Assembly (NCBI GenBank): GCA_002433595.1
Contig: DJIL01000041.1
Span: 1 to 14,661, forward strand
DNA: 14,661 bases
Source of the DNA: a bacterium UBP8_UBA6595
GTDB taxonomy: Bacteria; Margulisbacteria; Marinamargulisbacteria; UBA6595
Direction: 5' to 3'
The stretch's first letter is position 1. Each line of letters begins with the position of its first letter. Positions 1 through 7,349 of the stretch are shown in pieces. The notes below the pieces were generated by a model, which made no database searches, had not been told where the DNA came from, and worked only from the letters and a program-made list of their open reading frames with translations. A program made the position numbers and the translations under genes.

Positions 1-1
1 C

Positions 2-30
2 CTGACAGCCGACGGTTTTTGTGCTAAAAT
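2..30 (+). promoter_or_regulatory. Sigma70-type promoter for the mini-protein/TpsB pair
   Basis: A -35 box CTGACA (2-7, 5 of 6 to consensus) is followed after exactly 17 bases by a -10 box TAAAAT (25-30, 5 of 6). TG at 22-23 adds an extended -10. Transcription would start near base 37 and give a short, very A-rich leader before the ATG at 66. The elements are seen; promoter function is inferred. Confidence 0.6.
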
Positions 31-65
31 TGTAAAAAAGATTATTTTTAAAAAAAATTAAAAAA

Positions 66-281
66 ATGAAGAAAAAACAAATAATAAATTGGCTGGTGGG
101 TACTGGTGTGTTTGGTGTGTTGATGGGCGGTTTGAGCACAGCTGTTTCGGCTAGTCTGTTGGACAACCGATACCCCATCAGTGGGTATGTGGGGCGTAAT
201 AAAACGAATGATTCGTCTGTATTTATTGCCAATACACTATCCGCTATTGGCTACGGTGTAGTCGCGGGTGTATCGTCTTAA
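66..281 (+). CDS. Small exported protein of unknown function (71 aa)
   Basis: I do not recognise this protein. It starts with a clear Sec-type signal peptide: MKKK, a hydrophobic stretch at about residues 9-28, and a VSA cleavage site after Ala29. The predicted mature peptide is about 42 residues, has no cysteine, and ends in a glycine/valine/serine-rich tail (GYGVVAGVSS). There is no obvious Shine-Dalgarno site, only an A-rich leader. It is the first gene after a good promoter and ends 20 bases before a TpsB transporter, so the two are probably co-transcribed. In two-partner secretion the substrate usually precedes or follows the transporter, so this could be a tiny substrate or accessory peptide, but it lacks the large TPS haemagglutination domain of known TpsA proteins. 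A second in-frame stop at 303-305 argues against a simple frameshifted larger gene. The ORF is well supported, the role is not. Confidence 0.7.
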   Translation: MKKKQIINWLVGTGVFGVLMGGLSTAVSASLLDNRYPISGYVGRNKTNDSSVFIANTLSAIGYGVVAGVSS

Positions 282-301
282 ATAATAAGCATCGACACTC
301 A

Positions 302-2035
302 GTGACTAAACGGCCTTCAGTGAACTATCTTTTTTATGGCATCGCTGCAATCGTTTTTTTGTCCATTCGTTGTTTCGCTAACCAATTTGATGCCGAATAC
401 AATCAGCTATATGATAAACAAAAAAAGCAATGGGAGTCTGAGTCTGAGGAACGGTATTTCAATCAGCGAGATAAAAATAAGTCCCTTCAGCTTCAGTGGC
501 CAGACTCGCCAACAGTAAATGCGAGGCCAACCGGAAACCGGTTTTTTGTTCATACAATTCAGTTAACGGGCGTGACTCAAGTGCCGAAATACAAACAGCG
601 TGAGTGGTTAAACGCAATGGAAGGCCGAAAATTAGGGATTTCCGACATGAATCAGTTCATCGATACAATCAATCGATGGTACAGTTCACATGGATATATT
701 ACGACACGCGCATTTTTAGAGCAGGGGCAATCCATTGCATCGGGCACGCTTTCAATTACCGTTGAAGAAGGCAGCGTTCAATCCATTGTTGACGAGCAGG
801 GCCGCACCCCGTTAGCGTATACGCTTGCGCTACCGTTTCGGGGTAGTATTTTAAATCTTCGAGATCTGGAGCAAGGCCTAGAGCAACTCAATCGGTTGTC
901 TCAGAATCGGATGATGGTTAATTTATTGCCGGCTCAATCCGGTTATGGTACGCAAGTTCAAATAGTCAATAAAAATCGGTCAATGCTAACTGTAAAAAAC
1001 AATGCAAGCATCAGCTATAGTTATGAAACGAGTGCGCCCATGAATGTTTTTCCCAATCAGTTAATGCTACGGTCGGACAATTTTCTTCGTATCAATGATC
1101 AGTGGGTCACAACTTACTCACAAAATCACATGAGTTCGACCAATCAGGCATTCAGTCTATACAGTTTTGTATCCATTCCCTACGGCTATTGGTTGGTGGA
1201 CTATACCTATAGTTTATTTAATTACAATCAAATGATTCAATTGGGAGTGTTTACCATTAATTATCATGGTGAAACGGAACAAAACGCAGTACGGTTAGCC
1301 CGAACAATTCAGCGAGGTCAGGGATTTAAAACGAATGCGCAACTTCGATTATCAATGCTCAATCAAGTGCAAAACCAGGAGGCGCTTCCGCTCACGGTAA
1401 GTAGTTACAAAAAAACGATTGGCCAGATTGGACTTCATCATCAGTGGTATGGCCGAATTAATGGCTGGCTGGATGGCCAGTATCATCAAGGGTTATCGTG
1501 GTTTGATTCAGATAAAGACTTAGAGAACCCAGGCCCAACGGAACCGCGGTTTATGTTTAATAAAGTGACCGTATCAACCCAGATCAATACGGCTATCCCG
1601 TTCATTTTGCCGCTATCCTATCAATTAAAAACACAGCATCAATGGAGTGCATACCCCCTCTATGCATCGGATCGAATTGCATTGGGTGGGCGATACAGTG
1701 TTCGCGGGTTTAATGGGGGTTTATCCGGTGATTATGGCTATTATGCACAGCATGAATGGCGCAGCCCCGTTCAATTACCCGGCTGGCATTGGCTTAAAAA
1801 ACTCAAGAGCTCGCTGGTGTTTGGTCTTGATCATGGGTCTGTTTTTTCAATTGGGGGGCAACGGGCGAATAATGGATTTGGTGAAGGCTCATTGGTCGGT
1901 GGGGCTGTGGGGGTTCGGTTTCAGGCTGCACGCGTTTATTGCGATGTGATCGTGACAAAGCCCATCCAGTGGTCAGCAAACATCCAGCCCGATAATGAAG
2001 TGATTTATGCCACAGTGCGGTTGGATTGGTTTTAA
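302..2035 (+). CDS. TpsB-type outer-membrane transporter (ShlB/FhaC/HecB family)
   Basis: This is a 577-residue outer-membrane translocator of the two-partner secretion type, the usual TpsB length. It begins with GTG. A signal peptide ends near Ala26 (CFA/NQ), followed by a Gln/Glu-rich linker at about 28-78 that may match the plug helix region of FhaC. A POTRA domain lies at about 80-158 (from RFFVH to VEEG). Only one clear POTRA is visible, whereas FhaC has two, so a second may lie at about 160-225. The rest is a 16-strand-type barrel with alternating aromatic and polar residues. The family loop-6 motif appears as SVRGF (466-470, Arg468), and the protein ends in Phe, as barrel proteins do. 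In the family, TpsB exports a TpsA partner across the outer membrane. No large TpsA is present here; the only close partner is the 71-residue exported protein upstream. Confidence in the family is high, in the substrate low. Confidence 0.88.
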   Translation: MTKRPSVNYLFYGIAAIVFLSIRCFANQFDAEYNQLYDKQKKQWESESEERYFNQRDKNKSLQLQWPDSPTVNARPTGNRFFVHTIQLTGVTQVPKYKQREWLNAMEGRKLGISDMNQFIDTINRWYSSHGYITTRAFLEQGQSIASGTLSITVEEGSVQSIVDEQGRTPLAYTLALPFRGSILNLRDLEQGLEQLNRLSQNRMMVNLLPAQSGYGTQVQIVNKNRSMLTVKNNASISYSYETSAPMNVFPNQLMLRSDNFLRINDQWVTTYSQNHMSSTNQAFSLYSFVSIPYGYWLVDYTYSLFNYNQMIQLGVFTINYHGETEQNAVRLARTIQRGQGFKTNAQLRLSMLNQVQNQEALPLTVSSYKKTIGQIGLHHQWYGRINGWLDGQYHQGLSWFDSDKDLENPGPTEPRFMFNKVTVSTQINTAIPFILPLSYQLKTQHQWSAYPLYASDRIALGGRYSVRGFNGGLSGDYGYYAQHEWRSPVQLPGWHWLKKLKSSLVFGLDHGSVFSIGGQRANNGFGEGSLVGGAVGVRFQAARVYCDVIVTKPIQWSANIQPDNEVIYATVRLDWF

Positions 2036-2043
2036 ATCATCAC

Positions 2044-2061
2044 GCGAATAGCGCTAATCGC
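2044..2061. repeat. 18-base imperfect palindrome after the TpsB gene
   Basis: GCGA-A-TAGCGCTA-A-TCGC reads as an inverted repeat with a single A/A mismatch in each arm and the perfect core TAGCGCTA. It begins 9 bases after the tpsB-like stop codon. No T-run follows, so it is not a canonical intrinsic terminator. It could be a protein-binding site or a 3' end stabiliser. Confidence 0.35.
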
Positions 2062-2082
2062 AGGATAACGGGTACTGCTTAA

Positions 2083-2211
2083 TTATGCTGCGGCAACAGA
2101 TCCAGTAGAGCGGAAAGACAGGCAGAACAGTTGATTGAAACGTTCGTCATGCGGGGTCAAGCATTCTGGGAAAGAGCGTGGATACGAATCGACGGGGCCG
2201 GTGCGGTATAG
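2083..2211 (+). pseudogene. Possible remnant of a coding sequence (phasin-like end?)
   Basis: The 244 bases between the TpsB and metallopeptidase genes hold no intact gene. One frame is open from 2083 to a TAG at 2209-2211 and reads protein-like from about 2110: ERQAEQLIETFVMRGQAFWE, an amphipathic helix pattern. A neighbouring frame just upstream, about 2062-2130, also reads protein-like (LLNYAAATDPVERK), which would fit an old frameshift. The pattern 'EQLIE.FV.RGQ' vaguely recalls the C-terminal part of phasin/granule-associated proteins. There is no start codon or ribosome site. This is a weak inference; the stretch may be non-coding. Confidence 0.2.
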
Positions 2212-2279
2212 GAAGTATGATAGACTGGATTGTGTGAAAATACACAGCGATTTATGGATTTAAAAAAAATAAACGACGC

Positions 2280-2978
2280 GTGATGGATGCGTTTCCCTTT
2301 CACGTTACCGTCATCAGAACCAGCCGAAAACGGTCGGCGTCGATTCGCTTGGCGGATGGCAAGGTGACTCTACGTGTGCCAGATACACTGTCAGATAAAC
2401 AAATTAAAGACCTGATTCTAAAAAAAATGCGGTGGATTAAACAGAAACTGAAAACACTCAGTGCCCGGCCGACACCCAAACAGTATGCAAGCGGTGAACG
2501 ATTTGCCTATCTTGGCAAACAGTACACACTAAAAAGGATCAATGGCCCCGTGCCGTCAATAAAGTTAACCCATGGGTGCTTTGAAGCAACCGTGCGGGAA
2601 TCAGCGGGGAATTCAAAGGCAATAATTCGATCATTACTTATCGACTGGTATCAATCGCATGCAGAAAAATATCTAATTGATAAAACACAGCGCTTTGCCA
2701 AACAAATTGGTGTTACACCGCACTCAATCACCGTCAAACACTATAAATCCCGTTGGGGGTCCTGTTCAGTACACGGAGATATAGCCTATAACTGGCAAAT
2801 AATACTGGCGCCACACTGGATTGTTGACTATGTCGTTGTCCATGAACTATGCCATATACTGGAACATAACCACTCCAGTCACTACTGGAAGCATGTGGAA
2901 CGGTATAGCCCCAACTGGCGGGAATGTAGACAGTGGCTGACGAACAATTCAAATAATTTAGATGCCGTTAATGGGTAA
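2280..2978 (+). CDS. YgjP/DUF45-type (SprT-like) zinc metallopeptidase
   Basis: This is a cytoplasmic protein of about 232 residues, normal for the YgjP/DUF45 metal-dependent hydrolase family. The family signature is complete. KSRWGSCS (about 156-163) is followed by the zinc motif HELCH (His187, Glu188, His191 counted from ATG 2283), and the third ligand is likely His197 in the EHNHS segment. The C-terminal YSPNWRE segment is also typical. The start is GTG 2280 or the adjacent ATG 2283; neither has a Shine-Dalgarno site. The substrate of this family is not well established; some members sit with DNA restriction systems, but none is seen here. The gene converges on the RRM gene with a hairpin between them. 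No promoter could be assigned with confidence. Confidence 0.85.
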   Translation: MMDAFPFHVTVIRTSRKRSASIRLADGKVTLRVPDTLSDKQIKDLILKKMRWIKQKLKTLSARPTPKQYASGERFAYLGKQYTLKRINGPVPSIKLTHGCFEATVRESAGNSKAIIRSLLIDWYQSHAEKYLIDKTQRFAKQIGVTPHSITVKHYKSRWGSCSVHGDIAYNWQIILAPHWIVDYVVVHELCHILEHNHSSHYWKHVERYSPNWRECRQWLTNNSNNLDAVNG

Positions 2979-2989
2979 GTAACGGTCCA

Positions 2990-3048
2990 TTGAAAAGAAG
3001 ACGCCCAGGTTCACGTGTTGACTAATCAAGGCAATGCGTGCGCCTGGG
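2990..3048 (-). terminator. Hairpin terminator of the RRM gene, possibly bidirectional
   Basis: CCCAGG (3004-3009) pairs with CCTGGG (3043-3048). CACG (3012-3015) pairs with CGTG (3037-3040) across a 2x2 internal loop, and a small TTGA/TCAA hairpin lies within. Read leftward, the stem is followed by a T-rich run (TCTTCTTTTC) at about 2993-3002, as expected for termination of the RRM gene. Read rightward it is followed only by TATTT, so termination of the metallopeptidase transcript is less certain. Confidence 0.55.
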
Positions 3049-3060
3049 TATTTGCGATAC

Positions 3061-3300
3061 CTAGCTGCGTGCTGGGTTAACCTTCAACTGACGGCCTTTA
3101 AAATCTTGCCCGTTTAGTTTTTCAATCGCATCTGATTCTTCATTTGAAGAACCCATTTCTACAAATCCGAACCCTTTGAAACGATCCGTTTCTCGATCAT
3201 GAATCAATCGTACAGATGCGACACTTCCATACTCAGAAAATAGTTTTTTAATCTCATCTTCGGTTGACTCATACGACAAATTTCCAACATAAATACTCAT
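3061..3300 (-). CDS. Single-domain RRM RNA-binding protein (79 aa)
   Basis: The whole protein is one RNA recognition motif. RNP2 is IYVGNL (residues 3-8) and RNP1 is KGFGFVEM (42-49). The RNA-stacking aromatics Tyr4, Phe44 and Phe46 are all present. Small RRM proteins of this kind are best known from Cyanobacteria (Rbp family), where several respond to cold, but they also occur in many other bacteria; the target RNA here is unknown. The start is well supported: GGAG (plus-strand CTCC at 3308-3311) lies 7 bases before the ATG. It lacks the Gly-rich tail of some cyanobacterial members and ends in PARS. It is monocistronic, with its own promoter-like element upstream and a terminator hairpin downstream, and is divergent from enolase. 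Confidence 0.93.
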   Translation of the reverse strand: MSIYVGNLSYESTEDEIKKLFSEYGSVASVRLIHDRETDRFKGFGFVEMGSSNEESDAIEKLNGQDFKGRQLKVNPARS

Positions 3301-3335
3301 ATATATACTCCAATTCTATAAGCTACGACTTTTTA

Positions 3336-3344
3336 AGTATACCA
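3336..3344 (-). promoter_or_regulatory. Extended -10 element upstream of the RRM gene
   Basis: On the minus strand the sequence reads TGGTATACT, a TGn extension followed by a 5-of-6 -10 box. No good -35 box is seen at 16-18 bases. It lies 36 bases upstream of the RRM start codon, so the leader would be roughly 30 nt. Confidence 0.4.
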
Positions 3345-3428
3345 GATTTTTTGGCCGGTAGGTATATCGCTACAGATTGGGGCTGGGCGGAGCCTAATTT
3401 TAATGGGTAAAGCAGGGCATTATAAGTG

Positions 3429-3437
3429 TGGTATTAT
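3429..3437 (+). promoter_or_regulatory. Extended -10 element upstream of eno
   Basis: TGGTATTAT (TG at 3429-3430, TATTAT at 3432-3437) matches an extended -10 box about 50 bases before the enolase ATG. No convincing -35 box sits at 17 bases. This would be the main promoter for the eno-to-M16 cluster. The element is seen; promoter function is inferred. Confidence 0.4.
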
Positions 3438-3487
3438 AAGATTGCAATTAGTTTAGTACAACACAGTAGCGAGGAGTTGGGTCAATT

Positions 3488-4765
3488 ATGGCAGCAAATA
3501 TACAAGCAATACAGGGGCGACAAATTTTAGATTCTCGTGGCACACCAACTGTTGAAGTGGATGTCATGCTGGCGTCCGGCGCGGTCGCCCGTGCCTCCGT
3601 GCCGTCGGGGGCCTCTACCGGCAGCCGAGAAGCTCGCGAACGCCGCGATGGTGATGCCCAGTGCTACAGCGGTAAATCAGTGTATCAGGCCGTAGAAGCC
3701 GTTAATACTATCCTCAACAAGGAACTCAGTGGACTGGATGCCATGGATCAAGCCGCTCTGGATGCCCGGATGATAGACCTGGACGGGACTCCCGATAAAT
3801 CCACGCTTGGGGCCAATGCCATTCTGGGCGTGTCGCTAGCCGTTGCGCGTGCCGCTGCCCAATCCGCTCGTCAACCCCTGTATGCCCACATTGCGGCCTT
3901 AGCCGGTCAAGAAGGGGTGCAATTGCCAGTTCCTATGATGAATATATTGAACGGTGGGGCTCATGCAAACAACCCCCTCGACATTCAAGAATTTATGATT
4001 ATTCCAGTTGGAGCCAAACGCTTCTCCCATGGCCTGCAAATGGGTACTGAAATTTTTTATGCCCTTAAATCGGTATTGAACCAACAAGGCCTATCAACGA
4101 CGGTGGGCGATGAGGGCGGGTTTGCCCCAATGAGCCAGTCGCATGAAGAAGCCCTAAATTGGATTATGACCGCGATTTCCAATGCTGGGTATACACCGGG
4201 GTCGGATGTTAAAATCGCTCTGGATATTGCCAGTTCCGAGTTGTACTCCGAGCCACACTATCAATTTGAAAGTAATAATAGTGTGTACACCAGTAATACG
4301 CTAACCGCGTACTACCAAGGCCTGTGCAAAGACTTTCCCATTGTTTCTATTGAAGATGGTATGGATGAGTCAGACTGGGAGGGGTGGAAAACGTTAACTC
4401 AAGGCCTGGGGGATTCGATTCAATTGGTGGGCGATGATTTGTTTGTCACCAATTCGGCGATTCTTCAACAGGGTATCGATGCCAAAGTGGGAAACGCTAT
4501 TCTTATTAAAGTGAACCAAATCGGCACACTAACCGAAACACTGGCGGCTATTCAATTGGCTCAAACACATGGATACGGGGTTATTGTCTCGCATCGATCC
4601 GGAGAAACAGAGGATACGTTTATTGCCGATCTCGCCGTGGGGACACACGCCGGTCAAATCAAAACAGGATCGCTTTCCCGTACCGATCGACTTGCCAAAT
4701 ACAATCAACTGCTGCGCATTGAGGCCGAACTAGGCGCCAAAGCCGTTTACCAATCCCCATTTTAA
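3488..4765 (+). CDS. eno: Enolase (phosphopyruvate hydratase)
   Basis: Enolase interconverts 2-phosphoglycerate and phosphoenolpyruvate in glycolysis and gluconeogenesis in the cytoplasm. The protein has 425 residues, the usual bacterial length. The N-terminal signature (DSRGTPTVEVDV, GASTG loop) and the barrel motifs are complete. The catalytic pair is Glu209 (GDEGG) and Lys341 (ILIKVNQ). The Mg-binding acids are Asp246 (LDIASS), Glu289 (SIEDG) and Asp316 (GDDL). The substrate loop is SHRSGE at 368-373. GAGGAG at 3471-3476 lies 11 bases before the ATG and supports this start. The next gene begins on the base after the stop codon. Nothing is odd in the sequence. Confidence 0.98.
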   Translation: MAANIQAIQGRQILDSRGTPTVEVDVMLASGAVARASVPSGASTGSREARERRDGDAQCYSGKSVYQAVEAVNTILNKELSGLDAMDQAALDARMIDLDGTPDKSTLGANAILGVSLAVARAAAQSARQPLYAHIAALAGQEGVQLPVPMMNILNGGAHANNPLDIQEFMIIPVGAKRFSHGLQMGTEIFYALKSVLNQQGLSTTVGDEGGFAPMSQSHEEALNWIMTAISNAGYTPGSDVKIALDIASSELYSEPHYQFESNNSVYTSNTLTAYYQGLCKDFPIVSIEDGMDESDWEGWKTLTQGLGDSIQLVGDDLFVTNSAILQQGIDAKVGNAILIKVNQIGTLTETLAAIQLAQTHGYGVIVSHRSGETEDTFIADLAVGTHAGQIKTGSLSRTDRLAKYNQLLRIEAELGAKAVYQSPF

Positions 4766-5077
4766 ATGGCTCGAGTGGCTATTGGTATTTTGGGGGCATG
4801 CCTAGCGGGCTATTTAATCATTGAAACTATTCACAATTTGTATCGGTACACCGCATACCGAATAGAGGTTAAAAAAAACCAAGAAAAAATGATTAATATG
4901 GAGTCCGAATTAGCTGTTATTACAGAAGAATTAGGAAGTATGGACGATCCTGATTTCATTGACACATTGATTCGAAAGCGGTTAAATTACGTCAGTAAGC
5001 AGGATGTTGTCTATCAAATCAGGAGGCCCCAATCACAGACCCCAATAATACACGTATCCCCAACCCCCAACCCCTAA
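4766..5077 (+). CDS. DivIC/FtsB-family septum formation initiator (103 aa)
   Basis: This is a small bitopic membrane protein of the DivIC/FtsB family, which bridges divisome proteins (FtsL, FtsQ/DivIB) at the septum. One membrane segment lies at about residues 4-20, followed by a coiled-coil-like stretch at about 32-58. The family C-terminal motif follows: DDPDF (60-64), IRKRLNYV, and KQDVVYQI. The Pro/Thr-rich tail (about 88-103) is extra. The ATG directly follows the enolase stop codon and no Shine-Dalgarno site is seen, so reinitiation coupled to eno translation is likely. The eno-ftsB order also occurs in E. coli, which supports the call. Which of DivIC or FtsB is the true counterpart cannot be settled by eye. 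Confidence 0.85.
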   Translation: MARVAIGILGACLAGYLIIETIHNLYRYTAYRIEVKKNQEKMINMESELAVITEELGSMDDPDFIDTLIRKRLNYVSKQDVVYQIRRPQSQTPIIHVSPTPNP

Positions 5078-5087
5078 AGGGTGTGGG
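5066..5087 (+). terminator. Weak hairpin at the end of the DivIC/FtsB-like gene
   Basis: CCCAACCCC (5066-5074) can pair with GGGTGTGGG (5079-5087) around a TAAA loop with two mismatches. It is followed by TAGTTTAATTTAG. It overlaps the stop codon. If real, it may attenuate or partially end transcription before the PASTA gene, but the T-run is poor and the next gene is only 38 bases away. Confidence 0.25.
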
Positions 5088-5115
5088 TAGTTTAATTTAG
5101 ACGTTAAGGCAGCCA

Positions 5116-6276
5116 GTGTTAGAAAAAAGCGAGCCATTTGAACGAAAGGGTAACCGGCTGTCCGTTGATTGTGTTGCGCAAATAACGCCGCATTTGGATT
5201 GGTATCGAGCACAAGGCAATTCTGTACCCAGTGGTGTGGTTCCTTTGCTAGATTATGCGTACGATGGCAGTGCATTTAGCTATTATTATGCCGATGACGA
5301 TTTGGATACTGACCGACCCGTGACGCGCCAGGACCGGGCGGTGGTACAGGCTGCTATTCAGCCGATGCTAGCCTGGTTTCAGGCAGCGGGTCATTCGATT
5401 GAGTGGTTGAGTGTAGCGGATGTGCACTGGGGCCAGAATGGGTGTATTTATATTGCCCCTCGATTTGTACCCATTACACGATCGGATAACATTGTGTCTA
5501 TACGGCCACGCAGGTCTGTCTGGCAGTGGCTGGTGTGGCTGTGTGTTGGGGTAGGGCTTTTATTCTTAGTTCTGCTCGGTGTCTATACGCGGCCATCCGC
5601 CCCATCGGATACCGTTGTTGTCCCCAATGTTGTGGGTATGACGGTGGCCAATGCCAAACAGGTGTTATCCACCACTCAGTTTCAACTCAACCACCAGTAC
5701 AATGTGCAGGTTCCTTCGGGATCGGTGATTATGACAATTCCACCAGCGGGTCGGGCGATGAAGGCTTCCCGTCAATTGCGGATTATGGTATCCAAAGGAT
5801 TGCCTGCATTAATGGTCCCGAATTGCATAGGAAAATCCGTGGATCAGTCGCGGGTCCTGGCCACAGAGGGGGGGTTTGTAGTTACTGTTGCGTCGGGCAA
5901 TTATAGTCGATCTGAGCCAGTGGGTATGGTGATTGCACAAGTGCCCACGCCCGATGCCATAGTCACAGCAGACGCCGTGCAGTTAGTGCCTAGCTTGGGC
6001 CTGCCAGTAACCATTCAGGCGACGCCCAATGCGTCCCTGTCCGAGTTGACTCAGCAAGTTGTTTTGGATGTTCATGTGACTGGCCTTGTGCCAGTAGCGT
6101 GGGGGACGCAGTCCGTGCAGATTGAGGCTCATGAAACGGATCGTGTGCGTGTGTACGATACCCTACATGCGCCCGGGGATCCGGTGGATGTTCGTGTGCC
6201 TGTTGTGTCCGGAACGCGCATTGGGGTCTATTTTAACAAGGCTGTACTCGTTTATGAGCGGGTGTATGCGCCATGA
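5116..6276 (+). CDS. Membrane PASTA protein with a degenerate kinase-like cytoplasmic domain
   Basis: The 386-residue protein has a cytoplasmic N-terminal part (1-133), one membrane segment (about 134-158, preceded by the basic RPRR) and an exported C-terminal part. Two PASTA repeats lie at about 166-228 and 229-294, each with a VPN(V/C)(V/I)G-type start. The last 90 residues are beta-rich and unassigned. PASTA domains bind muropeptides or lipid II in PrkC/PknB-type kinases and some penicillin-binding proteins. The N-terminal part resembles a stripped Ser/Thr kinase: VVPLLDYAYDG (41-51) looks like the beta4-beta5 region, and GHSIEWLSVADV (92-103) looks like the catalytic loop, but His-Arg-Asp is replaced by Trp97-Leu98-Ser99. 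No P-loop, VAIK lysine or DFG is seen. The start is GTG 5116, with AAGG six bases upstream. The stop overlaps the ribD start by 4 bases. PASTA and topology are firm; the pseudokinase reading is an inference. Confidence 0.8.
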   Translation: MLEKSEPFERKGNRLSVDCVAQITPHLDWYRAQGNSVPSGVVPLLDYAYDGSAFSYYYADDDLDTDRPVTRQDRAVVQAAIQPMLAWFQAAGHSIEWLSVADVHWGQNGCIYIAPRFVPITRSDNIVSIRPRRSVWQWLVWLCVGVGLLFLVLLGVYTRPSAPSDTVVVPNVVGMTVANAKQVLSTTQFQLNHQYNVQVPSGSVIMTIPPAGRAMKASRQLRIMVSKGLPALMVPNCIGKSVDQSRVLATEGGFVVTVASGNYSRSEPVGMVIAQVPTPDAIVTADAVQLVPSLGLPVTIQATPNASLSELTQQVVLDVHVTGLVPVAWGTQSVQIEAHETDRVRVYDTLHAPGDPVDVRVPVVSGTRIGVYFNKAVLVYERVYAP

Positions 6277-7331
6277 CAGGGGTAGATTCGAATGTGATTA
6301 TGCGTGCATTAATTCAAAAAGCGCAACGGTATCGGGGCCTCGCAGCACCCAATCCGGTGGTGGCCGCTGCGGTTATTCGAGACGGACAATGGGTAGCCTC
6401 GGGTGTGCATGTTCGGGCGGGGGATCCGCATGCGGAGGTATTGGCCTTGAATCAAGCCGGAAAATTAGCCAAAGGGGCAACGCTGTACGTTACCCTGGAA
6501 CCGTGTACGCATCACGGTAAAACACCCCCGTGTTGTACGGCTATTATTGCGGCCGGTATTGCCCATGTGGTGTGGGCCGTGAATGACCCAAGTCCGCATG
6601 TCCGGCGATTACCCGCTGAGTCGGTATTGCGTGCGGCGGGTATTCGCGTCACAGCGGGTGTTTTAGCGAGTGATGCCCAATGCTTAAATCCAGCGTTTCA
6701 CCGATCCGACCCTAACGTGCCATTTATTACGTTAAAGTTGGCCCAAAGTTTGGATGGGAAATTGGCATTAAATACCGGTGATAGTGCTTATTTAACCAGT
6801 GAATCGGCACGTCGGTATGTGCATCAAATTCGCCATGAGGTGGATGCTATTATGGTGGGTTCTGAAACGGTATGGATGGACGACCCTGAACTAACCATTC
6901 GGCATGGGGTTGCGCATGCGCATGCGCCCGCTGTGATTGTGGCATCTCAAGACCCCAGTACCCCCAAAAAACTATTAAACACGCGCCTATTTTCAGTGGA
7001 CCGACCCGTGTATGTGGCAACGGTATCTGACACTGGGCAGATTAATAGTCAACGGGTGAATTCAAGGGGTGACGTGGGTGAAGTCGAAGCCTTAACAGCC
7101 CTATGGCCATCGCCACATGTGTTGGTTGAGGGGGGCGCTATACTGGCCGACCAGTTGGTACAAGCGGGGGTTGTTAGCGAGCTAATGGTTATGATTGCGC
7201 CGTGTGTTCTAGGTGGGAATCGGGGGTGGGGGCGCTTTGATAGCCCGCCCACATTGGCCAGTCGTGTTCAATGTCGCCATACTCAGATCCAACACTTTGA
7301 CGATACCGTGATGCTAACGGGCTGGCTCTAG
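6273..7331 (+). CDS. ribD: RibD: bifunctional riboflavin biosynthesis deaminase/reductase
   Basis: RibD deaminates diaminohydroxyphosphoribosylaminopyrimidine and then reduces the ribosyl side chain with NADPH, early in riboflavin synthesis. It has 352 residues, a normal length. The N-terminal deaminase domain has the zinc site HAE (His53, catalytic Glu55) and PC-THHGKTPP-C (Cys78, Cys87). The C-terminal reductase domain begins near ITLKLAQSLDGK and includes MVGSETVWMDDP, HVLVEGG and the late GG segment. One oddity is the loop after NDPSP: it reads HVRRLPAESVL, where most RibD proteins have a G.G pattern. The ATG overlaps the PASTA gene stop (ATGA), so translation is probably coupled. No other rib gene is nearby. 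Confidence 0.93.
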   Translation: MTGVDSNVIMRALIQKAQRYRGLAAPNPVVAAAVIRDGQWVASGVHVRAGDPHAEVLALNQAGKLAKGATLYVTLEPCTHHGKTPPCCTAIIAAGIAHVVWAVNDPSPHVRRLPAESVLRAAGIRVTAGVLASDAQCLNPAFHRSDPNVPFITLKLAQSLDGKLALNTGDSAYLTSESARRYVHQIRHEVDAIMVGSETVWMDDPELTIRHGVAHAHAPAVIVASQDPSTPKKLLNTRLFSVDRPVYVATVSDTGQINSQRVNSRGDVGEVEALTALWPSPHVLVEGGAILADQLVQAGVVSELMVMIAPCVLGGNRGWGRFDSPPTLASRVQCRHTQIQHFDDTVMLTGWL

Positions 7332-7349
7332 TGGGTGGGGCGTGGTAGC

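Noticed and set aside
3381..3394. GGCT/AGCC hairpin followed by an AT-rich stretch in the RRM-eno gap.
   Set aside because: Only a 4-bp stem and it precedes, rather than follows, a gene on that strand; too weak to call.
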